Positions 36,376-46,901 of a stretch of 64,000 bases of DNA are shown one piece after another (within the stretch, counting starts at the first letter, position 1; every line of letters starts with the position of its first letter). Both the position numbers and the translations under genes were made by a program. This DNA comes from Aliamphritea spongicola. Its GTDB lineage: Bacteria > Pseudomonadota > Gammaproteobacteria > Pseudomonadales > Balneatricaceae. Under the pieces are notes generated by a model. It saw nothing but the letters and a program-made list of their open reading frames with translations, did not search any database and was not told the DNA's origin. The stretch covers positions 1,550,001 through 1,614,000 of the forward strand of contig AP025283.1 of the NCBI GenBank assembly GCA_024347235.1, written 5' to 3'.

Positions 36376-37698
36376 GTTATGAAATGATTGCCCTGCTGAT
36401 GTTCTCCACCCTGATGCTGATGCTGTTAACCGGCCAGCGGGTGTTTGGAGCTGTAGGGTTTGTGGCGGTGGTTGCCGCATTAGGCCTGTGGGGCGACGGT
36501 GGTTCAGAAATGGCGTTTGCCGCCAGCATGAAGCTGATGAACTGGTATCCGCTGCTGACCCTGCCACTGTTTGTGTTTATGGGCTATATGCTGTCGGAAT
36601 CCGGGATCGCCGGCGACCTGTACAGAATGTTACATGTCTGGATGGGCTCCTGAAAGGCGGTCTGGGTATCGGCACCATTTTGCTGATGGTGGCAATCTCT
36701 GCCATGAACGGCCTGAGTGTGGCCGGGATGGCGATTGGTACCAGTATCGCCCTGCCGGAAATGCTCAAGCGCGGTTATGACAAGCGCATGGTAACCGGTG
36801 TGATCCAGGCGGGCAGCTCGCTGGGGATTCTGGTACCGCCAAGTATCGTACTGGTGTTGTACGGCATGATTGCCCGTCAGCCGGTGAGCCAGCTGTGGCT
36901 GGCGGGTGTGATTCCGGGCCTGATTCTGGCGACCATGTTCATTGCCTACATTGTGATTCGCTGCAAAATTCAGCCAGAACTGGGGCCACCGTTACCGAAA
37001 GAAGAACGGGACCAGTACAGCACCAAAGAAAAGTACTTTTTGCTGGGGGCAGGATTCCTGCCGCTGCTGGTGATCTTTCAGTGATCGGTTTATTCCTGAT
37101 GGGGTACACCAGCCTGGTGGAATGTTCAGCTGTCGGTGCAACTGTCGCTATGCTGGCGGCACTGGCGAAGGGGCGTCTGACCTTCCGGCTGATCCATACC
37201 ACGCTGCGTAAAACTCTGGGTGTGAGCTGCATGTTTATGTGGATCATCATGGCGGCACTGTGTTTCGGTGCGGTGTTTGATGGCCTGGGGGCGGTTAAAG
37301 CCATTGAAGCGTTGTTCCTGGAAGAGTGGGGTCTGACCCCGTGGCAGGTGCTGCTGATGATGCAACTGTCGTACATTATTATGGGTATGTTCCTGGATGA
37401 TACGGCGATGCTGGTAATCGTTGCGCCGCTGTATATCCCGCTGATCATTGCGCTGGAATTTAACCCGATCTGGTACGGTGTGCTTTATACCGTTACCTGC
37501 CAGATCGCTTACATGACACCACCGTTCGGCTATAACCTGTTCCTGATGAAGGCCATGGCACCGAAAGAAGTGGGGCTGGTGGATATTTATAAATCGATCA
37601 CGCCGTTTGTTGCGATCATGGTGCTGGCGCTGTTAGTGCTGATGGCCTTCCCACAGCTGACTCTGTGGCTGCCGGAAATGATCTTCGGTGCGAAATAA
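36372..37698 (+). CDS. TRAP transporter large permease (DctM), two frameshifts
   Basis: About 442 residues, 12 helices. LPLFVFMGYMLSESGIAGDL, SLGILVPPSIVLVLYGMIAR and MGMFLDDTAMLVIVAPLYIP are DctM signatures. Base losses near 36647 (WMG-LLKGG) and near 37078 (T run) interrupt it. Sodium-driven secondary transporter with DctP and DctQ. Confidence 0.92.
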
Positions 37699-37728
37699 TG
37701 ACGACGGAACGACAGGAGATTTAACACT

Positions 37729-38505
37729 GTGGTGATGCAAGGTTTAGAACAATCGCCGGCAGATCTGGTTAACCCTTATGGCCGTTCTGATGTGTTGCTG
37801 GTGTGTGAACACGCCAGCAATTATATCCCGGACAGTTTTGCTAACCTGGGGTTAAGTGAACAGGAACGTCTCAGCCATATTGGCTGGGACATCGGTGCCG
37901 CGGATCTGGCGCGTAAACTCAGTGAGGCACTGGATGCCAGTCTTATCCTGCAGCATTATTCACGTTTGCTGTATGACTGTAACCGGCCTCCCAGTGAGCC
38001 AAGTGCGGTGCCGCCGCTGAGTGAAGTGACGGAAATACCGGGCAATAAAGATCTGACACCGGAGCAGCGGGATTACCGTGTGCAGGGCATTTATGAACCG
38101 TTTCATAATGCCATCGCAGCGCAGATTGCTGAACGTAAGGCGGCAGGTCGCAACACCGTACTGGTGACCATTCACAGTTTTACACCGGTGTTTATGGGCC
38201 AGCCCCGGGCGGTGCAGCTCGGCGTGATCTGCCATGAAGATAACGCCTTTGCCGGCGACTTTCTGCGGGTAGCACAGAAATATTCAGAGCTGAATAACAG
38301 TGGCTTTGATATCCGGATGAATGAGCCTTACGGCCCCTCTGACCCGGTGCTGCATATGGTCACCCGGCACGGGGATGACCAGCAACTGCCGAATGTCATG
38401 CTGGAAGTACGCAATGATCTGGTGAGCGCTGAAGAAGGGCAGGACACCTGGGCGGCGCTGATTGCCGCCACCCTGACGACGCTGACGAATACAAGCGCTG
38501 AATAA
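37729..38505 (+). CDS. N-formylglutamate amidohydrolase family protein
   Basis: About 258 residues, intact. VLLVCEHASNYIP with metal-binding E and H, HIGWDIGAADLARKLSEAL, RLLYDCNRPP, and VLVTIHSFTPVF fit the FGase family, Zn-dependent hydrolases of N-acyl glutamates. Alternative starts at 37732 and 37735; CAGGAG lies upstream. In a cluster with a GS-like ligase, it may cleave a glutamyl amide at the end of the pathway rather than N-formylglutamate; that is inference, no histidine-degradation genes are nearby. Confidence 0.85.
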   Translation: MVMQGLEQSPADLVNPYGRSDVLLVCEHASNYIPDSFANLGLSEQERLSHIGWDIGAADLARKLSEALDASLILQHYSRLLYDCNRPPSEPSAVPPLSEVTEIPGNKDLTPEQRDYRVQGIYEPFHNAIAAQIAERKAAGRNTVLVTIHSFTPVFMGQPRAVQLGVICHEDNAFAGDFLRVAQKYSELNNSGFDIRMNEPYGPSDPVLHMVTRHGDDQQLPNVMLEVRNDLVSAEEGQDTWAALIAATLTTLTNTSAE

Positions 38506-38582
38506 AAGCTCTGATCAACCAGGGCGCATACGAATAAGAATTAAGCTGTGTAATAACACGGCCGGATAAAAGAGGATTAACC

Positions 38583-39947
38583 ATGAGCGGTATGCTGACG
38601 CTGGAACAATTAAAACAAGAATTTGCGGCAGGAAGCATCGACACTGTGCTGGCCTGTCAGATCGACATGCAGGGGCGTCTGATGGGGAAACGCTTCCATG
38701 CGGATTACTTCATTAATCACGCGGTGGAAGAAACCCATTCCTGTAACTACCTGCTGGCCACCGATCTGGAAATGGAAACGGTTGAAGGCTATAAGTCCAC
38801 CAGTTGGGAAGCCGGTTACGGTGACTACATCATGAAGCCGGACATGAGTACTCTGCGCCGGGTGCCGTGGCTGGAAGGCACTGCACTGGTGCTGTGTGAT
38901 GTATTGGACCATCACCATAATCCGGTACCGCACTCACCACGGGCTATTCTGCGCAAGCAGATCGACCGTCTGGCGGCCATGGGCATTGAGCCGATGATGG
39001 CCACTGAGCTGGAATTCTTCCTGTTCGACCAGAGCTATTCTGATGCCTGCAAAGCCGGTTACCGGGATATGCAGCTGGCCAGCGCCTATAACGAGGACTA
39101 CCACATCTTCCAGACTACCAAGGAAGAAGAAGTGATCCGCGCCATGCGTAACGGTGTATACGGTGCCGGCATTGCGGTGGAATGTTCCAAAGGTGAAGCC
39201 TCTGCCGGTCAGGAAGAACTGAACATTAAATACGACAAAGCCCTGGTGACGGCTGATCAGCACTCCATCGTGAAGAACGCCTGTAAAGAAATTGCCTGGC
39301 AGCACGGTAAGGCAGTGACCTTCATGGCGAAATGGCATAACGAGGCGGCGGGCAGCTCTTCCCACGTGCATCAGTCACTGTGGAGCACCGACGGACAGCC
39401 ACTGTTCCTGGATGAAAGCCGTCCTCACGGTATGTCTGAAGTGATGTGCCACTATCTGGCGGGGCTGCTGGCCTACGCGGACGATGTGACCTGCCTGCTG
39501 GCGCCTTATGTGAACTCTTACAAGCGATTCCAGGAAGGTACCTTTGCGCCAACCAAAGCGGTTTGGAGCCTGGATAACCGCACAGCCGGTTTCCGCCTGT
39601 GCGGCGAAGGCACGAAAGCCATCCGCATTGAATGCCGGATTGGCGGCGCAGACCTGAACCCGTATCTGGCACTGGCCGGACAGCTGGCAGCCGGTATTGC
39701 CGGTATGGAACAAAAGCTTGAGTTGGAACCGGAATTTGTCGGTGATGCCTACGCCGGTGAAAACGCCCGTGAAGTACCGAAAACCCTGCGGGCTGCGGCT
39801 GAGAAAATGAACGAATCCACCATGCTGCGTGAAGCCTTCGGTGATGAGGTGATTGATCACTATGTACACGCGGCTCGCTGGGAGCAGAAAGAACATGATA
39901 AGCGCGTGACCGACTGGGAAGTTGCCCGCGGATTTGAACGGGCATAA
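38583..39947 (+). CDS. glutamine synthetase family gamma-glutamyl amine ligase
   Basis: 454 residues, intact. GS type III/I-like catalytic domain: MMATELEFFLFDQSY (E for metal), EASAGQEELNIKYDKAL, VTFMAKWHNEAAGSSSHVHQ (ATP and ammonium/amine pocket), and NRTAGFRLCGEGTKAIRIEC. It is too divergent and in the wrong context to be the housekeeping GlnA, and resembles gamma-glutamylpolyamine and glutamyl-ethanolamide-type synthetases. Would attach glutamate to an amine at ATP cost. The amine is not known. Confidence 0.85.
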   Translation: MSGMLTLEQLKQEFAAGSIDTVLACQIDMQGRLMGKRFHADYFINHAVEETHSCNYLLATDLEMETVEGYKSTSWEAGYGDYIMKPDMSTLRRVPWLEGTALVLCDVLDHHHNPVPHSPRAILRKQIDRLAAMGIEPMMATELEFFLFDQSYSDACKAGYRDMQLASAYNEDYHIFQTTKEEEVIRAMRNGVYGAGIAVECSKGEASAGQEELNIKYDKALVTADQHSIVKNACKEIAWQHGKAVTFMAKWHNEAAGSSSHVHQSLWSTDGQPLFLDESRPHGMSEVMCHYLAGLLAYADDVTCLLAPYVNSYKRFQEGTFAPTKAVWSLDNRTAGFRLCGEGTKAIRIECRIGGADLNPYLALAGQLAAGIAGMEQKLELEPEFVGDAYAGENAREVPKTLRAAAEKMNESTMLREAFGDEVIDHYVHAARWEQKEHDKRVTDWEVARGFERA

Positions 39948-40130
39948 CGCGTTACCGGGTCGTTGTCGCTGCAGCCTGCTCAGAACATTGTCTGAATGAA
40001 TATCTCTTTAGAATTCATTCAGCCTGTGCTTAGGGAGCAACAGAATGGTTATGCAGGTTGTGGCGGCACTTACATATGAAAGCTGAAAGCACGCTCTGCC
40101 CGTATCCGGCGGAGCAAAATATCTGAGTAA

Positions 40131-41527
40131 ATGATGATGAGTACAATCCAGAGTATTTCACCGGTTGATGGCAGTGTTTACGCTGAACGCCCGGTGGCTG
40201 ATGCGGAGCAGGTAACGGCCCTGTTCGCCCGCAGTAAATTAGCTCAGCATGCCTGGGCGCAGTTAAGTGTGGCGGAACGTTGTACCTACTGCACCGCGGC
40301 CGTGGATGCCATGGTGGCCATGACCGACCGGATCGCTGAAGAGCTGGTCTGGCAGATGGGGAGACCAATTAGCCAGGGTGCAGGAGAAGTACGCGGTCTG
40401 GAAGAACGGGCCCGTTATATGATCTCTGTGGCGGAGGAATCTCTCTGCCCGGTTGATCCCGGTGAAAAGCCAGGCTTTGCCCGTAAGATCAGCAAGGAGC
40501 CGCTGGGTGTGATCATGACCATTGCCCCGTGGAACTTCCGTTTATGACCGCACTGAACTCAGTGATTCCTGCATTGTTGGCGGGTAATGCCGTGGTGCTG
40601 AAACATGCCGCAAATACCTTGCTGGTGGCCGAGCGTATTCAGGATGCCTTTGATCAGGCCGGGCTGCCGGAAGGCGTGTTCCAGCATATCGTGCTGGATC
40701 ATGACGCCACCAGTGAACTGATTGGCTCGGGCAATGTAGACATGGTGTGCTTCACCGGATCTGTCGGTGGCGGTAAGGCGATGGAGAAGGCAGCTGCAGG
40801 ACAGTTTATCCCGCTGGGTCTGGAGCTGGGCGGTAAAGACCCTGCCTATGTTCGGGCGGATGCTAACCTGCCGTATACCATTGAAAATCTGGCAGATGGC
40901 GCGTTCTTTAACAGTGGCCAGTCCTGTTGCAGTATCGAACGGATTTACGTGCACGAAAGCATTCATGATGAGCTGGTGGCTGGTCTGGCAGCAGCAGGTC
41001 AGGCCTATGTACTGGGCAACCCGCTGGACGCAGCAACGAATCTTGGTCCGATGATCAAGCCAGCCGCAGCAGACTTTGTTCGCCAGCAAATTGCGGATGC
41101 AGTAGCGGCAGGGGCGCAGGCTCATGTGGATACCAGCCAGTTTGAACTGGATCAGCCTGGCTCTGCTTATATGGCGCCGCAGGTGTTGTCGAACGTAACC
41201 CACGAAATGTCCGTGATGACCGACGAGAGCTTCGGCCCGGTAGTGGGCGTGATCAAAGTTGCCAGTGATGAAGAAGCTATCGCGCTGATGAATGATTCAG
41301 AGTTTGGCCTGACCGCTGGCATTTGGACAGAAGATCTGGCCGCTGCTGAGCGCATTGCACCGCAGCTGGAAACCGGCACCGTATTCATGAACCGCTGTGA
41401 CTATCTGGACCCGGCGCTGGCCTGGACCGGCGTGAAAGACACCGGCCGTGGCTGCTCCTTGTCGACTTTGGGATTCGACGCCCTGACCCGGCCGAAAAGC
41501 TTCCACTTTAAAACCTCTACAGACTGA
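40131..41527 (+). CDS. NAD(P)-dependent aldehyde dehydrogenase (one frameshift)
   Basis: About 466 residues after a base is restored near 40540. Catalytic cysteine in FNSGQSCCSIERIYVH, catalytic glutamate in LGLELGGKDPAYV, IAPWNFP before the cofactor site, and VCFTGSVGGGKAM for NAD binding. Oxidises an aldehyde, probably the one made by the adjacent GMC enzyme. Start at 40131 or at MM within 6 bases. Shares the operon with GS-like and GMC genes. Confidence 0.92.
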
Positions 41528-41540
41528 TGGCAGGTGAGCG

Positions 41541-43170
41541 ATGAAGTCATTTGATTACATCATTGTCGGTGCCGGTTCAGCCGGTTGTGTGGTGGCTAAC
41601 CGTCTGACGGCGGATCCTGCCGTGAGCGTGTGTCTGATTGAAGCCGGTGGCAGTGATAAAAGCCCCTGGGTAACCATCCCCGCAGGCATTTTCGGCCTGT
41701 ATGGTAATAAGAAATATGACTACACCTTTGAAGGGACGCCCCAGAAACACCTGAACAACCGCACCATGATGGTGAACCGGGGTAAAGCGCTGGGCGGCTC
41801 CAGTGCGATTAACAGCATGGTGTACATCCGCGGTAATCGGAACGACTACGACGGCTGGGAAAAACTGGGTTGTAAGGGCTGGTCTTACGGGGATGTTTTA
41901 CCCCTGTTTAAAAAGCTGGAAGCTAACCAGAATGGCCAGAGCCGGGACTTTCACGGCACGGACGGCGAGCTGAATGTCACCAAGCCGCAGGACCCGAACC
42001 CGGTTGGAAGGGTGTTTGTGAAAGCAGGACAGGCGGCCGGTTTGCCGGAAAACACTGACTTTAATGCCGAAACCCAGCTGGGCCTGGGGATCTATGACGT
42101 TAAACAGCGTCAGGGCAAACGGGAGAGCAGCTACACGGCCTTTGTTGAGCCGGTTCTCTCGCGGCCAAACCTGACCATTATGACCCATACCGAAGTGGTC
42201 TCTCTGATCATTGAAGGCGACCGGGTTACCGGGCTGGAAGCGGAAGTGAACGGCACACCTGAAACAATTCTGGCCGGTAAAGAAGTGATTCTGTGTGCCG
42301 GCACCATTGTTTCGCCACGTATTCTGCTGGCCTCCGGTATTGGTGATCAGTCTCAGTTGGATGCGCTGGGCATCGACTGTAAGCAGCACGTACCGGGTGT
42401 GGGTGAAAACCTGCAGGACCATGTAGACAGCATGGTGACGGTACGCTCTGAAAAGTCCGATACCATTGGTGTTTCGGTGGGCACGCTGTTACCGCACATC
42501 CTTCCGGCGCCATTTAAATACTGGCTGAACCGGAAAGGCTGGTGGACCACCAACTATGTGGAAGCTGGCGGCTTTGCCAAAACCCGGTTGGCGGAAGAAG
42601 CCGAACCCGGCTCTGCCGATGCAGACCCGGACATCCAGTTCCACTTCACGCCCCTGTACCGTAGCCACCGGGGTAAGAAGTTTGAATACGGCCACGGTTA
42701 TTCAGTGTTTACCTGCGTACTGCGACCCCGCAGTGCTGGTACAGTAAAACTGGCCAACGACGGTACCCGCCGTAATGTGCTGATCGACCATAATTTCTTT
42801 GCTGATAAACGGGATCAGGACGTGTTGGTGGAAGGGGTGAAAAAGGCCCGGAGATTCTGGCATCTCCTGAGTTTGACCATCTGCGCGGTGAAGAAATGGC
42901 GCCGGGTAAGCATATTCAGACTGACGAGCAGATCCTCGACTACCTGCGTGAAACCACTACCACGGTGTACCACCCGGTGGGTACCTGCAAAATGGGTATC
43001 GATGAAATGGCTGTGGTCGATCCTGAAACCCTCAAGGTGAAAGGCATGCAGAACCTGCGGGTTATGGATGCTTCAGTCATGCCTACTCTGATCAGCGGCA
43101 ACACCTCAGCGCCATCAATGATGATCGGTGAAAAGGTGCGCAGATGATTCTGGATGACATGAACAACTAA
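41541..43170 (+). CDS. GMC family choline-dehydrogenase-like oxidoreductase (two frameshifts)
   Basis: About 543 residues. FAD motif DYIIVGAGSAGCVVANRL at the N-terminus, RGKALGGSSAINSMVYIRG and VILCAGTIVSPRILLASGIG (GMC signatures 1 and 2), catalytic HPVGTCKMG histidine and late NTSAPSMMIGEK. Losses near 42852 and 43138; the second hides the true C-terminus QMILDDMNN ending at 43170. Oxidises a primary alcohol to an aldehyde, feeding electrons to FAD. Likely partner of the adjacent ALDH. Confidence 0.9.
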
Positions 43171-43190
43171 CCGTTTACTGTGTTGGTCAG

Positions 43191-43231
43191 GCCCCTGCCG
43201 GTGCTTCAGAAGGTCACCGGCAGGGGCTTTA
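43191..43231 (+). terminator. rho-independent terminator of the TRAP/GMC operon
   Basis: GCCCCTGCCGGTG / CACCGGCAGGGGC perfect 13-bp stem, 11-base loop, followed by TTTAT. Confidence 0.85.
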
Positions 43232-43334
43232 TATCTGGTTGTCAGATTGGTTTAACGTTTGATGTTTAGTGTGGTGAGGTAAATTGTTGAACCGTGGCGA
43301 GCAAGTTATGGACGACGACTGAGGCATAAAAATT

Positions 43335-43634
43335 ATGGTAACCAACAAACTACGGCCAATCCATCCGGGTGAAATTCTGAAAGAAGAATATCTGGTCCCG
43401 CTGGGTATGTCCGAAAATGCTCTGGCGATTGCGCTTCACGTACCGGCTACACGTATCAACGATATTGTCCGGGGTAAGCGTGCTGTGACATCCGATACCG
43501 CATTGCGTCTGGCCCGTTATTTCGGTGGTGATGCGCAGTCCTGGATGAATCTGCAGATTGCTTATGATCTTAAGCTGGCTGAAACAGAGGCGGGAGAAGC
43601 AATTAAGCAGAACGTTCGGTCCCGTGTGGCTTGA
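43335..43634 (+). CDS. higA: HigA-type antitoxin (XRE HTH), apparently orphan
   Basis: 99 residues, intact. LRPIHPGEILKEEYLVPLGM, then LAIALHVPATRINDIVRGKR and DTALRLARYFGGDAQSWMNL are HigA/VapI signatures; the HTH autorepresses its operon. The HigB toxin normally precedes HigA directly, but the 164-base gap before it holds only a terminator and a short unclear stretch (around 43290-43322 reads EQVMDDD then stop). Either the toxin was lost or HigA was acquired alone. Confidence 0.9.
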   Translation: MVTNKLRPIHPGEILKEEYLVPLGMSENALAIALHVPATRINDIVRGKRAVTSDTALRLARYFGGDAQSWMNLQIAYDLKLAETEAGEAIKQNVRSRVA

Positions 43635-43863
43635 ACTTGAGTAACGGTTGAGACCTTACTTGCCAATTTACTCGAATAAGTAAAAGGAAAACCTGATCCC
43701 GTGCCTTGAAATGAGCCTGATCGCACTCAGCTTGAGTTTGGCTTCCCCACCCTGAAAGAGTGGGGAGTACTACAAACTATAAGTTATATAGCTGAGGATA
43801 TGGAGTGAATATTAAAAAGTTGTTTAGTTCTAGCTTAGTCCTCAAATGTTAGGTTATTTTTAC

Positions 43864-44656
43864 TTAAAACTGTTGAATAGATTCAAAATCATCCTTTACG
43901 ACCAGTTTTCCTTCATTGTTTTCTATTATGTATAGGAATCCTATTGTCTCGTATTCTTGACCATTAAAGTTCAGAGTTAGTTTTATATGATTTGGATGAG
44001 GTGTAGATATATTACTAATGTTTAGCGAATAACTTCCCGTAGGGTTTTGTTAATATCTAATAGGCGCCCTTTGAAATTGTATGCATCAGTTCTTTTGGGT
44101 TTTTCAGGCAAGAATTTTGTTTTTGTTTTTATTTTAAAGCACTTTATGCTATTTATCTCAATACGAACAAATTGATAATGTCCTGAGTAATTATCAACAA
44201 AACTTGTAGATGTCCCTGCTTCAATTTTCAAGCTTTTAATTTCTTTCGGATTATCTATTTTTTGATAAACCTGTTTCTGCTATTTGAAATTAACCAAGGT
44301 TTACCAGAAGCTTTCCATTCTTGTTGTATCAGTTCTATTTTATTCAAGTAAATTTTTGATTCTTCCGAGTCAATATGACAATAATCTAAAGTGATGACTT
44401 CTCCTTGATAATCACTATCTGAGAAGCTACCGGGAAAGCATAAACAGTATTCACTAAAGCCAGGATTTTCGTTTAATTCTAAAGATTCAATTAATAAGGC
44501 TAGCTCATCGTCATCTATAACCAAGTCAGATAGGCACTCGACTACAAACTCTGATTCAACTCTTTTTAATATAAAAGGAACATTGTTAAAACTTCCATCA
44601 TACCTGTTTTCGTATTCTTTTATTGCATGTTGTAAAATTTCAGGTGTATCAGACAT
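43864..44656 (-). CDS. unrecognised protein, AT-rich islet (two frameshifts)
   Basis: About 264 residues after joining. From the ATG at 44656 the reading (MSDTPEILQHAIKEYENRYD) runs to IKK near 44255; restoring one A in AAAAAA gives IDNPKEIKSLKIEAGTSTSF; one C restored near 44036 adds TGSYSLNISNIS ... VKDDFESIQQF and a stop at 43864. Soluble, acidic in the first half, with a beta-rich second half. AT-rich codons contrast with neighbours. No family recognised. Confidence 0.6.
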
Positions 44657-44683
44657 TATTAACTCTTCCTTGTTTTTGAATTT

Positions 44684-45070
44684 TTATAATATATTTAATG
44701 AGGCTTTGATTTTATATATTGATTTTTTATTAGGTCTTACTGCCAGTAGTGAGAGACCACCACCGATTCCCATGGTGATAAATAAGAAAATAATACTTAT
44801 TACCCACTGAGTAAAAGTTACGCCTAATAACATGTTGAATAAGCCTAGTAGCCAAAGTATGAATGTGATTTTTGTTAAGTGCTTGAATCTGTGATTTTTG
44901 TTTAAACAGCCGGAAATAAAAACCTATAATGGAGAAAATGAAGTTTGATAATGCGATTGCTGATTCGTTAGGTATCCCTTTGCTAGTGACACCAACTATG
45001 AATCCTCCAATTAAAGTAAGTGTGTAGATTATTAGACTGTCTCTAATGATAGCTTTTTATTTGAAAACAT
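44684..45070 (-). CDS. unrecognised small membrane protein, AT-rich islet (two frameshifts)
   Basis: About 130 residues reconstructed from two frame joins near 45042 and 44896: MFSNKKLSLETV, then LIIYTLTLIGGFIVGVTSKG, FIFSIIGFYFRLFKQK, FILWLLGLFNMLLGVTFT, VISIIFLFITMGIGGGLSLL and a short basic tail. Four hydrophobic stretches. Directly upstream of the preceding islet gene, 27 bases apart, likely co-transcribed. Supported only by hydrophobic continuity and codon composition, so moderate confidence. Confidence 0.45.
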
Positions 45071-45494
45071 GTGAACTTATTCCATTAAGTTTTTAATGAT
45101 TTATTAATTTGGTGAGCTTTTTATTAATATAGAAGCCAAAATGACTTTGAGAATTCGAATCTATTTGTAATTATGACAGCACAACTATATTTCCTCCGGT
45201 GAAAACAGAAAAGTGCGTATGATGACTGTGCGCGTAAGCCTGAACAGTAAAAATCCCTAAGCATCTAATATGTAACTGATTCCTGAAAAGGCAAGAGGGA
45301 AAAGTGAACGAAGCCTGATAGAAAACAAGCTTATGAATGAGAGTTATCTGAAGGCCGTAAGGTTCGTGATATTTTTATCCGGAGAGAGTCAAAATCAGGA
45401 TGTCCACTTTTGGTAAAAGTGGACACAGAGTTTTCTGTTACCGTCCTTTTTTTGAGGAACGGCAGGATACCGTTCTCCACAGTATTTAGAGTGC
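45071..45494. other. gene-free 424-base stretch with an intron-like segment
   Basis: No supported ORF. At about 45213-45385 a run starts GTGCGTATGATGACTGTGCG and contains GAACGAAGCCTGAT and GAAAACAAGC words that resemble the 5' domain I of bacterial group II introns. No reverse transcriptase or domain V is present, so at most a truncated remnant. Confidence 0.3.
45401..45425. repeat. perfect inverted repeat TGTCCACTTTT...AAAAGTGGACA
   Basis: An 11-bp stem with a three-base loop. It lies just past the stop of the lipoprotein hydrolase and may be its terminator, or a remnant of insertion sequence ends, which often begin TGTCCAC. Confidence 0.55.
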
Positions 45495-46675
45495 CTACCG
45501 ACTTGCCTGTTGATCAGCAGCAGTTACTGTTTCTATACCGCTAACTAATCGATCAAAATATGGATTCCAGGTTAGCCGGGCATGTACTTTATTCGCTTCC
45601 TGATAGCCCCAGTTGGAGTACCACAGGTCATTGCTGTTCGGGCATGCCTGTTCTGCGGCTTCGGTCTGGCCGTTTTCACAGATCCGGTGGCTGCCGTTAC
45701 GGCCGTAGAAAGGATTATTGGCGGCGAACAGCAGTGACATATGGGAGAAGTTACTGATCCGCTGCTGGGGTAAGTGGCTGGTCAGAATTTCGATGCGCGG
45801 GTCGGTAGGCTCTGTGGTTTTGCCAAACCAGAACAGTTTGCTGGCCGGGTTGCTGAAGCGTTGTTCAAACAGGGTTTTTACGGCTTCTGAATCCACCACG
45901 CTGTCATCGGCGCTGAGGGCCATGAGGACCGGTTTGTCGTAAGTGCTATCTGCCAGTTGTTGGCGTACCTGCCGGGTGGTGTAGTAATACTGAGTTGCGC
46001 CGTTGGTGGTCAGTGAGCCGTAGCGGGTGTAGTTGCCGTCTGGTGCCTCCTGATCCAGCCAGTTACTGAACAGGTTAGCGACCGGCAATAAGTGGGTCAT
46101 GGCGGATTCAGGCACGATTGCCGGTGAGAACAGCAGTAAGCCACTGACGTCATCATTGTTCAACGCTTCGGAGGTCGCCAGGTTCGCCCCGGTTGAGAAA
46201 CCGCCCAGCCATACTTCACTGACCTGTTGTTGCAACAGTTGGGTGTGATGGCTGACCATTGTTTGCCATTCATCAGAGTCTGCCAGCATCAGGTCTGCTG
46301 GCCGGCTGCCGTGGCCCGACAGTAAGATCGTACGTACCAGAAATCCCTGTTGGCTGAGCGCCTGGGCGATATCGCGGAAGAAGAAGGGGAGTCTCCCAGA
46401 CCGTGTACCAGCAGAATAGCTTTTTGTGCTGGCAGGCCATCTGCAGGCTGGAGTTCGTAAGGCATATTGGCATCCAGTTCTGCCTGTTTATCTGCTGAGA
46501 CGAATACCCGCTGCTGTTCCAGCCAGGCGCGGGTGTCGCTCAGGTAGCTCTGAAAATCAGCCTGCCGGTATTCAGGCAGGGTGGCAGATGCTGTGTGTAA
46601 TGGGCTTTGGTCGCTTACCTGGGTGCAGGCGCTGAGCAGGAACAGGGTCAGAAGTGGAAGATTTCGTTTTAGCAT
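45495..46675 (-). CDS. lipoprotein alpha/beta hydrolase (one frameshift)
   Basis: About 394 residues. Lipobox LFLLSAC at the N-terminus, then AILLVHGLGDSP and, after one C is restored near 46393, FFRDIAQALSQQGFLVRTIL; nucleophile elbow WLGGFSTGANLA, acid ALSADDSVVD, and catalytic-type histidine in ISNFSHMSLL. Membrane-anchored esterase or lipase of the serine-hydrolase superfamily with unknown substrate. Confidence 0.85.
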
Positions 46676-46851
46676 AGCCGGTATAAAAGGTAATGATGAG
46701 TGTGTACCTCTCTTTGTACACCAGACAACGTAAAAGGTTGTTAAGAAAGGTTAAGTCTCTGATGCTCTATATATGTATTTCAGTGTAGATGTACCTGAGT
46801 TAGGGAGGGGTGGTTGGTTTTCAATTGGCGGTTCGTGATGTGAATGACAAT

Positions 46852-46877
46852 AAAAGGCCGCACAGTGTGCGGCCTTT
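46852..46877. terminator. rho-independent terminator
   Basis: AAAGGCCGCAC-AGT-GTGCGGCCTTT perfect hairpin downstream of hpf on the minus strand. Confidence 0.88.
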
Positions 46878-46901
46878 CTGATTCGGTGTTGGCGAACCAC
46901 G

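Noticed and set aside
43735..43775. CCCCAC...GTGGGG hairpin after higA
   Set aside because: No T-tract and short stem; not enough to call a terminator or REP element.
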